A stretch of DNA of 21,927 bases from NCBI RefSeq assembly GCF_006335125.1, contig NZ_VDMO01000038.1:1-21927 (forward strand), written 5' to 3'. A program made the translations under genes and the position numbers. This document shows, one piece after another, positions 9,894-19,654 of the stretch (positions are counted from its first letter, which is position 1; the number at the start of each line of letters is the position of its first letter). Source of the stretch: Deinococcus radiopugnans ATCC 19172 (lineage in GTDB: Bacteria; Deinococcota; Deinococci; Deinococcales; Deinococcaceae). The notes under the pieces were generated by a model that was given only the letters and a program-made list of their open reading frames with translations, made no database searches and was not told where the DNA came from.

Positions 9894-11474
9894 TCAGGGG
9901 ACGGCGACCGGGCTGGCCCGCCAGCCGTCGGCCTTTGTGCCGCCGCCGTCCGGCACGTTGCCACCGGTAAAGACGAAGCCGTCGCCCAGCGGCGCCGCGA
10001 CGCCCGACACCCGCCGCTGGGGCAGGGGGGTCAAGGCGGTCCAGGTGTTGCTGCGCGGATCGTAGGCGGTCACCCCATCGGTGGGTTTGTCGTGGGCCGT
10101 CTCGCCGCCCGCCACCACGATGCGCCCATTCAGGACGAAGGTGGAGTTGGTGGTGTGGCTGAGGGCTTGAGGCATGTCGGCCCGCTTCTCCCAGCGGTTG
10201 GAGACCGGATCGTAGGCCTCGACGGTGTTCAGCGTCTTCAACTTCTCGTCGTGCCCGGTCTGGCCGCCGATGGCGTAGATCACCCCGTCCAGCACCGCCG
10301 AACCCAGGTGGTTGCGGGCCTGCAGCAGGTCTGCAGCAGGGACCCAAGTCGTGCCGTTCTTGTTCAGGTCCAGCACATAGTGGGTATTCAAGTCACTAGT
10401 GCGTGCGGAATTAGTACCACCAAAATAATGTAGTTTGCCCGCCAGATACTCGAGTTGCCCGGCGGCACTGTTCTCTGGCAGATCGGCCAATGGGGTGTAG
10501 GTGTCCAGCGCCACGTTGTACCGCCAGACCGCCTTCGTGCCGAAAATCTGAGCTGTGCCCCTGGCATTGGTGATGTAGCCACCCGCGTAGTAGATGTCCT
10601 TGCCGTCGGTGGCCATGCCCGCGTGGGTCACCCCCCCATTCGGCATGGGACTCAGCGGGGTCCAGACGTTGGTAGCCGGATCGTACCGCTGGGCGCGGTC
10701 TGTGGGGACGCAGCAGCTCTTGAGGCTGTCGAAGCCGCCGAACACGTACAGTTGGCCGCCCACCACTCTGCCCTGCGCCTCGGCCACCGTATTGGGCTGT
10801 GGCTTGATTGACGTGTACTGATAGGTGTTGACGGGTGGCACAGTAAGCTGGCAGCTGAGCTTGGCATTGGCCCAGTCGGCGTGATCGTACTCGAAGCCGT
10901 CGCCCGCATCCGTGACCACCAGCTTCAGCTCATTCACACCCGTAAGCGGGACAGAGAGCAACTCGCCCTCATCCATTCCCGTCAATTTGACGGGTTTTGT
11001 CAGCGGTTTTTCGTCCCCGAACACCTGGAACACCACGCTGCCCTTTGCTCCTACCGCCGCATCGATGCCTACCGTGGCGCTGAACGTCGAGCAACTCCCG
11101 TTCAGCGCGTACGTAAGTTGGCTGTTCGCATGAACCCCGATCCCTTTGGCAAAAGTCTGATTGCCGATCTTGAGCGGCCCACCGTCGCCGGGCTGCTCAC
11201 TACCGTTGCTCCGGTCCAGCCCGATAGGCCCCCAGGCATTGCTGGCGGCGGTGTACCCCACCTCCGACAGAAAGTTCTCGCCGCTCCGAATCGGCTTGCT
11301 GCCCGATTGATTGCCGTCTGTCCAGGGATGCGTCGCCCCGCCCGCATACGGATTCTCCGGCCCCGTGGGTTCGGGCTTTGGGGAGTCTGGCGACGAGCAG
11401 CCGATCAGTAAGCCCATCCCCAGCAGGATGAGGCCCAGTTCTTTCAGTCGCGTTCTCTTTGGTGCGGTGTTCAT
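9894..11474 (-). CDS. NPCBM-Kelch lipoprotein
   Basis: Predicted 526-aa envelope lipoprotein. The signal peptide ends in LLIGC (Cys26). A Pro-rich linker and the shared leader block GPENPYAGG...THPW precede an NPCBM/NEW2-like module (about 64-210, with GIGVHANSQLTYALNG and YDHADW). Residues about 215-526 carry about six Kelch-type repeats, seen as recurring YVFGG, YYAGG, HYFGG, YAIGG, VVAGG and FVFTGG strands with YDPATNVW-like turns, giving a predicted six-bladed beta-propeller. Kelch propellers of this kind bind ligands or occur in galactose oxidase-like enzymes; no oxidase copper-ligand set was identified. ATG 11474 follows GGGGGAG by about 7 nt; a start at 11537 would add residues before the signal peptide. 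It lies 94 bp after the NPCBM/malectin gene and 79 bp before the Wzz gene. Confidence 0.85.
   Translation of the reverse strand: MNTAPKRTRLKELGLILLGMGLLIGCSSPDSPKPEPTGPENPYAGGATHPWTDGNQSGSKPIRSGENFLSEVGYTAASNAWGPIGLDRSNGSEQPGDGGPLKIGNQTFAKGIGVHANSQLTYALNGSCSTFSATVGIDAAVGAKGSVVFQVFGDEKPLTKPVKLTGMDEGELLSVPLTGVNELKLVVTDAGDGFEYDHADWANAKLSCQLTVPPVNTYQYTSIKPQPNTVAEAQGRVVGGQLYVFGGFDSLKSCCVPTDRAQRYDPATNVWTPLSPMPNGGVTHAGMATDGKDIYYAGGYITNARGTAQIFGTKAVWRYNVALDTYTPLADLPENSAAGQLEYLAGKLHYFGGTNSARTSDLNTHYVLDLNKNGTTWVPAADLLQARNHLGSAVLDGVIYAIGGQTGHDEKLKTLNTVEAYDPVSNRWEKRADMPQALSHTTNSTFVLNGRIVVAGGETAHDKPTDGVTAYDPRSNTWTALTPLPQRRVSGVAAPLGDGFVFTGGNVPDGGGTKADGWRASPVAVP
11086..11186. repeat. 101-bp identical tract, copy 1 (Kelch lipoprotein gene)
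   Basis: This tract is identical, base for base, to 13298-13398. It encodes the middle of the NPCBM module. Homology continues with scattered differences to about 11345, covering the linker and GPENPYAGG block. Confidence 0.9.
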
Positions 11475-11568
11475 CGCTTTTCTCCCCCTCCCGTTCCCGA
11501 CGTCATGAGCGTGACCGGCACTACGTGGCTGAGGCACTGTCGCAGCCCCCGGTCATTGACGGCATTCC

Positions 11569-13695
<2,127 letters not shown>

Positions 13696-13813
13696 TCTTT
13701 CCCCTTCCACACCAGAACCCCTGCTCTCTGTTCTCACCTTCGGCTCCACACTTGAGAGAAATCTACCGTCCCGGTGGTCAGCAGGCCCGGTAATTCAGAC
13801 CAGGGCTCGGGAG

Positions 13814-13841
13814 TTCAGTTGATTGGACTTCAGCCGATTGG
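13814..13841. repeat. tandem TTCAGnnGATTGG repeat
   Basis: TTCAGTTGATTGG (13814-13826) and TTCAGCCGATTGG (13829-13841) repeat with a 15-bp period, about 120 bp upstream of the malectin lipoprotein ATG. This could be a paired binding site for a regulator; no factor is assigned. Confidence 0.5.
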
Positions 13842-14222
13842 TCTATCGCCAGGGTTAGCCCTGCCTATTCCACTACAGGCCCACATTGACGGCTGAGGCG
13901 TAAATATTTCGTGTATCCGCCAGGAACTGCCGCCTGATCAGATTCATCTTCTGCGGGCGTACCGGCAGGCCGTTGAACAGGAAGCCGCCGATCCCTCCCT
14001 CCCCCTCACCCACAAGCGAGGGGCGGCGGAATCGGCCGTCTCCAGGCGCCGAATTTAGAGCGGTCATGGTCCAGAAGCAGACACTTTTAGGCGTGCAGGG
14101 CGCCAAGCCGGCCCGGTCCGCACAGGACGACACTCTATCGGCGCAGGTCCACCACAGGAAAGTTGCCTTATGGAAAGGTCAATATCCCGGAGGTGGGCGG
14201 CCCCAGCAGCCCCCACATCTAC

Positions 14223-14250
14223 TTTCAGATATCGCAATTCCGACTATGAT
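14223..14250 (+). promoter_or_regulatory. possible promoter of the GT4 glycosyltransferase gene
   Basis: TTTCAG (14223-14228) and TATGAT (14245-14250) are separated by 16 nt. This would give a leader of about 55-60 nt before ATG 14315. The -10 box is good, the -35 poor. Confidence 0.35.
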
Positions 14251-14314
14251 CGGCATCGATGACAGTTCCCCTCGCCACCCTCTTCCTCGCCTGCTCCACC
14301 ACAACCCACACGCC

Positions 14315-15589
14315 ATGAAGGTGCTGCACCTGAGCAGCAGTGACCTCGGGGGTGGCGCGGCCCGGGGTGCGTACTGGCTGCATCAGGCCCTGCAGTCCCG
14401 TGCTGATACGGATTCGGCCATGCTGGTGCAGAGCAAAGTCAGCGACGACCCGGAGGTGACGGAATACCGCCCGGCCCTGGCCTCAAGACTGGCACGAAAG
14501 ACTGAGCAGCTGGTGCGGGATCGGCTGCGCCCGTCACGCTACTTCTCGCCTGCCGCGCTGCGCCTTCCCATTCATCATCAGATCAATGCCCTGCAGCCCG
14601 ATGTGGTGAATCTGCACTGGGTGGGCGACGGCTTTCTGAGCCCCGAGAGCCTGACAGGCATCCGGGCGCCGCTGGTGTGGACCCTGCGCGACCAGTGGCC
14701 GATGACCGGCGGCTGCCATTACGCCCAGGACTGCGGCCGCTTCGAGGCTGAATGCGGCAACTGTCCTGCCCTGAACTCCAGACACCCCGACGACTACTCA
14801 CGCCGACTGCACCGCCGTAAGTCTCGCGCCTGGGATGGCCATCCCATGACCCTGGTGGCCCTCAGCCACTGGCTGGCCGACCAGGCGCGGCGCAGTTCGC
14901 TGTTGGGTGGACGCCGCACTGTGGTCATTCCCAACGCCCTGGACACAACGGTGTTTCAACCCAGTGACCAGGGCACGGCGCATTTGCGGGCGCGGCTGGG
15001 CCTGCCGGCAGACCGGCGCCTGATTCTCTTTGGGGCCATGGACCCGTTGAATGACCGCCGAAAGGGCTTCGGCGAACTGCGCCGCAGCGCTGAACTGCTG
15101 GCCCAGCGGCCAGATGCCACTTCGCTGGAACTGGTGGTGTTCGGACCACTGCACGGCCAGACCCCGCCGACGATGCCCCTGCGAACCCATTTCCTCGGCC
15201 CGGTAGACGATGACCGCGCGCTGGCCTCTCTCTATGCAGGAGCGGACCTGACGGTGATGCCTTCGCTGGAAGAAGCCTTTGGCAAGGTGGCCATGGAATC
15301 GATGGCCTGCGGCACCCCCGTGGTCTGCTTTGATGGCAGCGGCCCAGCGGACATCGTGGACCACCGCGTCAATGGTTACCTGGCCCGTCTTGGTGATGCG
15401 GCGGATCTGGCTGCTGGCATCGCCTTCCTGCTGGACCATCCCCAGCCCCGCGCACTGATGGGAGCTGCGCTGGACAAAGTTGCCGCCCATTACACTTATG
15501 AACGACAGGCCCAGATGTATTCAGACCTCTATGCCCGGGTGCTGGAAGAGGCAAAGTGGCTGGAACTCAGACCCAGAGCCTCCTCTTAA
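14315..15589 (+). CDS. GT4-family glycosyltransferase
   Basis: Predicted 424-aa cytoplasmic GT-B glycosyltransferase. The N-terminus MKVLHLSSSDLGGGAARGAY is a typical GT4 start. A Cys cluster in TGGCHYAQDC and ECGNC (Cys134, 140, 147, 150) is seen in a subset of polysaccharide GT4 enzymes and may bind metal. The donor-binding C-terminal half contains VIPNALDTTVF, LILFGAMDPLNDRRKGF, and the EX7E-type stretch SLEEAFGKVAMESMACGTPV. It probably transfers a sugar to a lipid-linked polysaccharide intermediate; donor and acceptor are unknown. ATG 14315 is chosen for the conserved MKVLHLS start, although no Shine-Dalgarno is evident; an in-frame ATG at 14246 would prepend unrelated sequence. It is divergent from the lipoprotein operon. 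Confidence 0.87.
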   Translation: MKVLHLSSSDLGGGAARGAYWLHQALQSRADTDSAMLVQSKVSDDPEVTEYRPALASRLARKTEQLVRDRLRPSRYFSPAALRLPIHHQINALQPDVVNLHWVGDGFLSPESLTGIRAPLVWTLRDQWPMTGGCHYAQDCGRFEAECGNCPALNSRHPDDYSRRLHRRKSRAWDGHPMTLVALSHWLADQARRSSLLGGRRTVVIPNALDTTVFQPSDQGTAHLRARLGLPADRRLILFGAMDPLNDRRKGFGELRRSAELLAQRPDATSLELVVFGPLHGQTPPTMPLRTHFLGPVDDDRALASLYAGADLTVMPSLEEAFGKVAMESMACGTPVVCFDGSGPADIVDHRVNGYLARLGDAADLAAGIAFLLDHPQPRALMGAALDKVAAHYTYERQAQMYSDLYARVLEEAKWLELRPRASS

Positions 15590-15748
15590 GGTTGCCTTTC
15601 CGGGGGGACACCGTGAGTCATTGCGTCCATGATCTGACGCTGCGCTAGGCTCATACGGCCCAGCGCGTCAGCCGACACCGCCACCGTGAACTCTGACGCC
15701 GTATGTCCCTGCCGATATGATTTGGCGGCGCGGGTAGCGCTCCACCAC
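15590..15748. other. convergent spacer with a coding-like tail
   Basis: This short region lies between the stops of the GT4 and yigZ genes. CTGACGC and GCGTCAG near 15643-15690 can pair as a weak hairpin. On the minus strand a frame without a start codon runs from the yigZ end to 15586 and includes FTVAVSADALGRMSLAQRQ; I do not annotate it as a gene. Confidence 0.4.
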
Positions 15749-16363
15749 TCAACGGCCCTCCACCGCCCCCTCACCCCGCGTCGCGTCTGCCAGCGCTGCC
15801 GTGAAGGCGTCCACGTCCTCGGGCAGGAGGGCCACCGCCATCTCCAGGCCTGACGCGGCGTACTCCTCCGCGCCGCGCTCGGCGCCAAAGGTCTCCAGCA
15901 GGTGGTACAGGGCGCTGAGGTGGGCAAAAGCCACGCGCACCCGCAGCGGCTGGCGCGGACGGACCTCCAGCCGGGGCGCGGTCCGCAGGCACTCCGCCGC
16001 CGTGCCGCCGTAGGCGCGCACCAGCCCCCCGGTGCCCAGCTTGACGCCGCCGTAATAGCGTGCCACCACCGCCATCACATGATCGAGTCCCTGGCTGCCG
16101 ATGGCCCGCAGCATCGGGGCACCCGCCGTGCCGCCCGGCTCGCCGTCGTCGTTGAAGCGGTACTCGGCCCCGATCAGGTAGGCCCAGCAGTGGTGGGTGG
16201 CGTCGGGGTAGCGCGCCCGGACCGTCTCCAGGTAGGCCAGCGCCTGTTGCGGGGTGTCGGCCCGCGCGGCAAACGCCAGAAACTCGCTGTTGTCGACCAC
16301 GGCGCTGTGACGGTGTTCCCCGGCCAGGGTGGTGTAGGGGTCAGGCAGCTGTGACTCAGACAT
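15749..16363 (-). CDS. YigZ/IMPACT (UPF0029) family protein
   Basis: Predicted 204-aa cytoplasmic protein of the YigZ/IMPACT family, whose bacterial role is not well defined (eukaryotic IMPACT acts in translation control). The family core is clear: [20 protein letters not shown] near the N-terminus, [31 protein letters not shown], and [20 protein letters not shown]. The C-terminal region (about 135-204) fits the second small domain typical of YigZ. The start follows AGAGGTC and lies 10 nt after the Nudix hydrolase stop, so the two are probably co-transcribed. Confidence 0.9.
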   Translation of the reverse strand: MSESQLPDPYTTLAGEHRHSAVVDNSEFLAFAARADTPQQALAYLETVRARYPDATHHCWAYLIGAEYRFNDDGEPGGTAGAPMLRAIGSQGLDHVMAVVARYYGGVKLGTGGLVRAYGGTAAECLRTAPRLEVRPRQPLRVRVAFAHLSALYHLLETFGAERGAEEYAASGLEMAVALLPEDVDAFTAALADATRGEGAVEGR

Positions 16364-16373
16364 GCGCTGACCT

Positions 16374-16976
16374 CTACAGCAGCCCGCGTTCGGCCAGATG
16401 ACGGCGCGCGTGAAACAGCGTCAGGCCACTGGGGCCGTCCTGAATCTCCCCGGCCTCCAGCATGCGGTACGCCTCTTGGAGGGGCAGCACCACGCGCTCG
16501 ATGGTCTCGGTGTCCTCGTGGTGGGTGGCCCCCAGGGTCACGTTCAGGGCCAGCGCGGCGTAAAAGACCACGCCGCTGATGCTGGGCTGCGGGTAGAAGC
16601 CGGGGAGCGGCACCCAGTCGTGGCTGACGCCGCCCACTTCCTCCAGCAGCTCGCGGGCGGCGGCGTCCAGCAGGTTCTCGCCGCGTTCCACACCGCCCGC
16701 GACGACCTCGGTGACGGTGGCGCGCAGCGGGTAGCGGTACTGGCGGATCAGCACCGCCTCGCCCGCCGCCGTCACCGGCAGGACGAACACGGCGCGGGGG
16801 CCACGCGGGCGGTACTGGTACAGCGTCTCCACGCCGGGCCTGACCTGCACGCGGTCTTCCAGCACCACCCGGTACCCGTCCACCAGTTGTCGGCTTTCCA
16901 GCGTGGCCCAGGGCTGGGCAGCGTCCTCGGTCAGCGTGGCCCAGTTGGGATGGCCTGCGGGGGTGGCATCGCTCAT
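16374..16976 (-). CDS. Nudix hydrolase, ADP-ribose pyrophosphatase-like
   Basis: Predicted 200-aa Nudix hydrolase. The Nudix box spans residues 94-116, with Gly94, Glu100 and the RELLEEVGG core fully matching GX5EX7REUXEEXGU. The surrounding [21 protein letters not shown] and the downstream [20 protein letters not shown] are typical of the ADP-ribose/nucleoside-diphosphate-sugar subgroup, so ADP-ribose or a nucleotide sugar is the likely substrate. Substrate is inferred from subgroup resemblance only. The ATG is preceded by TAGCCT with a 6-nt gap, suggesting a leaderless transcript starting at the ATG. yigZ follows after 10 nt. Confidence 0.88.
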   Translation of the reverse strand: MSDATPAGHPNWATLTEDAAQPWATLESRQLVDGYRVVLEDRVQVRPGVETLYQYRPRGPRAVFVLPVTAAGEAVLIRQYRYPLRATVTEVVAGGVERGENLLDAAARELLEEVGGVSHDWVPLPGFYPQPSISGVVFYAALALNVTLGATHHEDTETIERVVLPLQEAYRMLEAGEIQDGPSGLTLFHARRHLAERGLL

Positions 16977-16982
16977 CGGCCC

Positions 16983-16988
16983 AGGCTA
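16983..16988 (-). promoter_or_regulatory. -10 box for leaderless Nudix gene
   Basis: TAGCCT on the minus strand matches TANNNT and ends 6 nt before the ATG at 16976. No Shine-Dalgarno is seen in the gap, so transcription probably starts at or next to the ATG. Confidence 0.5.
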
Positions 16989-16995
16989 GCGCAGG

Positions 16996-17601
16996 CTACC
17001 GGGGCAGGAGCCGTCCATCCTTCAGCGTCACCTGCAACGCCCCACCCGCCGCCGCAATCAGCACCAGGGCGTCGGGCGTGACCTCCAGGCCCGTCACGGC
17101 CAGGTGCGTGACCGTGCCCGTCACCTCGGTCCTCTCCAGGGCCGAGAAGGGAAGACGGGCCTGCGCCTGGGCCTGCAAGGCGGCCAGCCGCGGACCGAGG
17201 TCCACCCGCGCCAGCCGCGTCAGGTAGGCGGTCACGCGGGCGTCGGCCAGCAGGCCAATCAGGCGGCCACTCAGACCTTCCCTGTGGGTGCTGACCGCGA
17301 TGTCTTCCAGGGTCAGGACCTGTCCGGCCACGTCCAGCACCGGCCTTCCAGACAGATCGAAGGTGGCCTTGAGTCCCAGCAAGCCGCTGCTCTGCACCGA
17401 GAGCGTGACGTTCAGGCGCGGCCCGGCGGCGCTGAACTGGAGCTTCGTCACGCGCAGGCTGGGCGCTGTCGGCAGCGGCAGCGTGAAGGTCTGCCCCGCC
17501 GCCCAGGCGGTGCCCAGGCGCGACAGTTCCGGATACGGCAGCCGCAGGGGCAAGGTCAGCGAGGCGGCGGGCCGTGCAGGCGGCTGGAGATCAGGGGTCA
17601 T
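16996..17601 (-). CDS. DUF4403-like protein of unknown function
   Basis: Predicted 201-aa protein rich in beta-strand-like alternating sequence, with no signal peptide or membrane segment. The strands LDVAGQVLTLEDIAV, a central helical part around GLLADARVTAYLTRLAR, and the closing VTGLEVTPDALVLIAAAGGAL recall the C-terminal half of DUF4403 proteins, but the match is by eye and uncertain; function is unknown. ATG 17601 is preferred; an in-frame TTG at 17622 lacks ribosome-binding support. It is divergent from the small TPR-like gene and lies 19 bp upstream of the Nudix gene, which has its own -10 box in that gap. Confidence 0.7.
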   Translation of the reverse strand: MTPDLQPPARPAASLTLPLRLPYPELSRLGTAWAAGQTFTLPLPTAPSLRVTKLQFSAAGPRLNVTLSVQSSGLLGLKATFDLSGRPVLDVAGQVLTLEDIAVSTHREGLSGRLIGLLADARVTAYLTRLARVDLGPRLAALQAQAQARLPFSALERTEVTGTVTHLAVTGLEVTPDALVLIAAAGGALQVTLKDGRLLPR

Positions 17602-17646
17602 CGGTTCCCAGAGATAGCGCAAACTGCACGCACGCCGCGCTCACGC

Positions 17647-17652
17647 TAGACT
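17647..17652 (+). promoter_or_regulatory. -10 box for leaderless TPR-like gene
   Basis: TAGACT matches TANNNT and ends 7 nt before ATG 17660. No Shine-Dalgarno lies between them. A weak -35-like CTGCAC sits 17 nt upstream (17624-17629). Confidence 0.55.
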
Positions 17653-17659
17653 CTGCGCC

Positions 17660-17974
17660 ATGCGAAGCGCGTATCTCACGGCGGCCCGGTCCCTGCAACT
17701 GGGGCGCGAGTGGGCGGTGGAAGGCGATCAGCCGCGCGCCCTGGACGCGTATCAGGAGGCCCTGAGCCTGCTGCGGACCCTGCCGCCCGAGCGCACCCGC
17801 GACGTGCTGCTGGCGCACACCCACCTGGCCTTTTACCAGACCCTGGCGCTGGTGGGCAGCCCCGGCGGCCAGAACCACCTGCACCTGGGCGTCAGCTACG
17901 CCCGCAGCACCCGCGATCCCCTGGCCCGCGCCATCGCCGAAGAGTGCCTGAGCGGCCTGGACGTGGTGATGTGA
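17660..17974 (+). CDS. small TPR-like helical protein
   Basis: Predicted 104-aa soluble, all-helical protein with no recognised family. Residues about 3-40 (LTAARSLQLGREWAVEGDQP then RALDAYQEALSLLRTLPP) look like a tetratricopeptide helix pair, and a second pair follows (about 46-100), so it may be a protein-binding adaptor. Codon use and composition match its neighbours. The ATG is supported by a leaderless-type -10 box. It is divergent from the DUF4403-like gene and followed by the palindromic repeat at 18011. Function unknown. Confidence 0.75.
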   Translation: MRSAYLTAARSLQLGREWAVEGDQPRALDAYQEALSLLRTLPPERTRDVLLAHTHLAFYQTLALVGSPGGQNHLHLGVSYARSTRDPLARAIAEECLSGLDVVM

Positions 17975-18010
17975 AGCCGCCCGTAAGGAGAAGGTCAGAA
18001 AGCCCGGTCT

Positions 18011-18134
18011 AGAGCATTTGTCCGAATGGAGGCATCAGAAAAAAGACTTCTGATGCCTCCATTCTCCCAAATACTCAGCACAATTCACTCACTCCGTTCG
18101 GTCAAAAGCAAACAGCACTTTTGACGAACGCTCT
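18011..18134. repeat. palindromic intergenic repeat (MITE-like)
   Basis: A 124-bp element with imperfect terminal inverted repeats AGAGCATTTGTC (18011-18022) and GACGAACGCTCT (18123-18134), matching at 10 of 12 positions. Inside are a perfect 17-bp hairpin (arms 18024-18040 and 18048-18064, 7-nt loop) and a GTCAAAAG/CTTTTGAC inverted repeat (18101-18108, 18118-18125). It has no coding potential and its composition is more AT-rich than its flanks. A small non-autonomous mobile element or dispersed repeat is likely. Confidence 0.65.
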
Positions 18135-18164
18135 AAAAAAAACCCTCTCCGCCGGGAAGAGGGT
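18135..18164 (-). terminator. Rho-independent terminator of the one-TM protein gene
   Basis: On the minus strand ACCCTCT and AGAGGGT form a 7-bp stem with a 9-nt loop, followed by a run of eight T (18142 to 18135). It lies 23 nt past the stop at 18187 and abuts the palindromic repeat. Confidence 0.85.
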
Positions 18165-18186
18165 GGGGGCCGGCAAGCCGGAGGCC

Positions 18187-18678
18187 TTACTGGCCCGGCA
18201 ACTGCAACTGCGCCTGCGTTTCCCGGCCCTTGACGTGGCTGCACTGCATGGGCAGCTGTCCCAGCGCGCGGGTGCCGGAGCCGCTGTGAATGGCGATGGT
18301 GGCGGGCGCGGTCAGGGTCCAGCCGCCGCCCTCGACGTTCTCGGTGGCGCGGATGATCTGGGCCGGCTCGGCCTCCAGCGTGGCGCGCAGCTCATCGTTT
18401 TTGCCCAGCGGAGCGCTCTGTTCCACCAGCGTTTTCAGGGGAATGGACTGGCCCTGCGCCCCCACCGTCAGCTTGTCGGTGTCTTCCAGCAGTTCGCGGC
18501 ATTCCTCGATAAACTTGTACTTGCTGACGCCGTTGGCGTCGCGGTCACTGTAGATCGGATTGCTGCGGACGGCCACGGCGGTCACGAAGCCCAGCAGGGC
18601 CACGGTCAGCACGATGGCCACCCACAGCAGCGCGCGGCCCAGGCCGCCATGGCGTTTGTTGGAGGTCAGTTCGCTCAT
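18187..18678 (-). CDS. single-pass membrane protein, unknown function
   Basis: Predicted 163-aa protein with one N-terminal membrane segment (about 18-42, ALLWVAIVLTVALLGFVTAV) and a probable extracytoplasmic domain. The domain has two cysteines (in EECRELL and MQCSHVK) that could form a disulfide. I recognise no family. The start at 18678 is chosen because ACGGAG lies just upstream; an ATG five codons earlier (18693) overlaps the likely -10 box TATGCT. It follows folK on the same strand by 70 bp but probably has its own promoter, and a strong terminator follows it. Confidence 0.75.
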   Translation of the reverse strand: MSELTSNKRHGGLGRALLWVAIVLTVALLGFVTAVAVRSNPIYSDRDANGVSKYKFIEECRELLEDTDKLTVGAQGQSIPLKTLVEQSAPLGKNDELRATLEAEPAQIIRATENVEGGGWTLTAPATIAIHSGSGTRALGQLPMQCSHVKGRETQAQLQLPGQ

Positions 18679-18688
18679 ATCGCTCCGT

Positions 18689-18694
18689 AGCATA
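18689..18694 (-). promoter_or_regulatory. -10 box upstream of the one-TM protein gene
   Basis: TATGCT on the minus strand matches TANNNT and ends 10 nt before ATG 18678, which would leave a leader of only a few nucleotides. Confidence 0.4.
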
Positions 18695-18748
18695 GCGCCG
18701 CCGTCCCCGGCAGACGGTGGGCAGCCGCCAGATTCATAACGGCAGGAT

Positions 18749-19267
18749 TCATGAAGGCCGCAGCCAGTTCGCCGCCTGTAGCTGAAGCCCTGACCGGTCC
18801 GCCCGGGCCAGCGCGTGGGCCACCGTTTCCCCGGTCTGCGGCGAGGCCAACTCCGGATTCAGGTCCGAGAGCGGCGCGAGCACAAAGGCCCGCTCCCAGG
18901 CGCGCGGGTGCGGCAGCGTCAGAGGTGGGCCGGCCTCCACCCGGTCCCCGTAGACAATCAGGTCGAGGTCCAGCACCCGCGCCTCCCAGCGCTCGCGGCG
19001 CTGCCGTCCGGCGCGGGCCTCGGCGGCGTGCAGGGCGCTCATCAATTCCAGCGGCGGTAGGTCCGTCCGCAGGCACAGCGCGGCGTTCAGGTAGGCCGGC
19101 TGCCCGGGCGGGCCGCCGACGGGGGCCGTGCGGTACAGCCCCGAGACCCCGCGCACCTCGCCCAGCCGCGCCACCTCGGTCACGGCCCAGCGCAGGGTCT
19201 CCAGCGGCTGGCCCAGATTCGCGCCCAGGGCGATGTAGGCGTCCTCCGCGCCGCGCGGGGCACTCAA
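18749..19267 (-). CDS. folK: 2-amino-4-hydroxy-6-hydroxymethyldihydropteridine diphosphokinase
   Basis: Predicted 172-aa HPPK, which transfers pyrophosphate from ATP to 6-hydroxymethyl-dihydropterin in folate synthesis. Family motifs are AYIALGANLG near the start, GLYRTAPVGGPPGQPAYLNA, and RVLDLDLIVYG, where the paired aspartates bind magnesium, followed by LPHPRAWERAFVLAPL. The start appears to be TTG (19265-19267), overlapping the folB stop as TTGA; no ATG or GTG is available before the conserved AYIALGANLG block. Length agrees with the family. It is the last fol gene of the irrE-folP-folB-folK row. Confidence 0.93.
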   Translation of the reverse strand: MSAPRGAEDAYIALGANLGQPLETLRWAVTEVARLGEVRGVSGLYRTAPVGGPPGQPAYLNAALCLRTDLPPLELMSALHAAEARAGRQRRERWEARVLDLDLIVYGDRVEAGPPLTLPHPRAWERAFVLAPLSDLNPELASPQTGETVAHALARADRSGLQLQAANWLRPS

Positions 19268-19626
19268 GGCGCAGGCTGCTCCAGCGTCAGCTCGGCGAAG
19301 ACGTCGCGGAACACGCCGGGCAGCGGGGCGAAAGGCTTGTGGACGCGCACCGTCACGCGGGCCAGTTTGGGCTGATCCTGAAGGAGACGCCGGGCGATGC
19401 GGTCAGTCAGCACCTCGATCAATTGCCAGCGCCGGCCCGTCACCTCTTCCTGAATGGCGGCGTAGACGGCCGCGTAATTGACCGCGGCGCTCAGGTCGTC
19501 GGGCAGGCCGGCGAAGGCGTAGTGCAGCTCAGCGTCCACCACGAACCGCGCCCCCAGCACCCCCTCGGTGGCGTACACGCCATGCCGGGCGTGAAATTCC
19601 AGCCCTTCCAGGACCACCCGGCTCAT
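19264..19626 (-). CDS. folB: dihydroneopterin aldolase
   Basis: Predicted 120-aa aldolase that cleaves 7,8-dihydroneopterin to hydroxymethyl-dihydropterin and glycolaldehyde. The family features are VVLEGLEFHARHGVY at the start with the catalytic-site HG, the VNYAAVYAAI stretch, IEVLTDRIARRLL, and VTVRVHKPFAPLPG with its conserved lysine. Length is typical. The ATG follows GGAGG with a 5-nt gap. It lies 28 bp after folP and overlaps folK, and its product is the FolK substrate. Confidence 0.93.
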   Translation of the reverse strand: MSRVVLEGLEFHARHGVYATEGVLGARFVVDAELHYAFAGLPDDLSAAVNYAAVYAAIQEEVTGRRWQLIEVLTDRIARRLLQDQPKLARVTVRVHKPFAPLPGVFRDVFAELTLEQPAP

Positions 19627-19654
19627 GCTCTCCTCCCCCCCAACGCTGCCCGCC

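Larger units (their letters stand above)
13696..14314. other. divergent intergenic region
   Basis: This 619-bp spacer lies between the lipoprotein/Wzz operon and the GT4 gene and should hold both promoters. It contains a two-copy tandem repeat (13814-13841), a CAGGG-TTAG-CCCTG hairpin (13851-13864) and a CCCCTC/GAGGGG inverted repeat (14002-14007, 14018-14023). An 86-codon minus-strand frame at 13873-14133 has no family signature, and I do not call it a gene. Confidence 0.6.

Noticed and set aside
13873..14133. 86-codon minus-strand frame in the divergent spacer
   Set aside because: No ribosome-binding site, no recognisable family, and it runs through low-complexity C/T-rich DNA. It cannot be excluded but is not supported.
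14168..14184. Possible RDRM (DdrO operator) at TTATGGAAAGGTCAATA
   Set aside because: Only about 10 of 17 positions match the RDRM consensus as I recall it and the palindrome is broken, so it is not a credible DdrO site.
18011..18134. Palindromic repeat as part of a CRISPR array
   Set aside because: There is a single copy here, with no regularly spaced repeats or cas genes.
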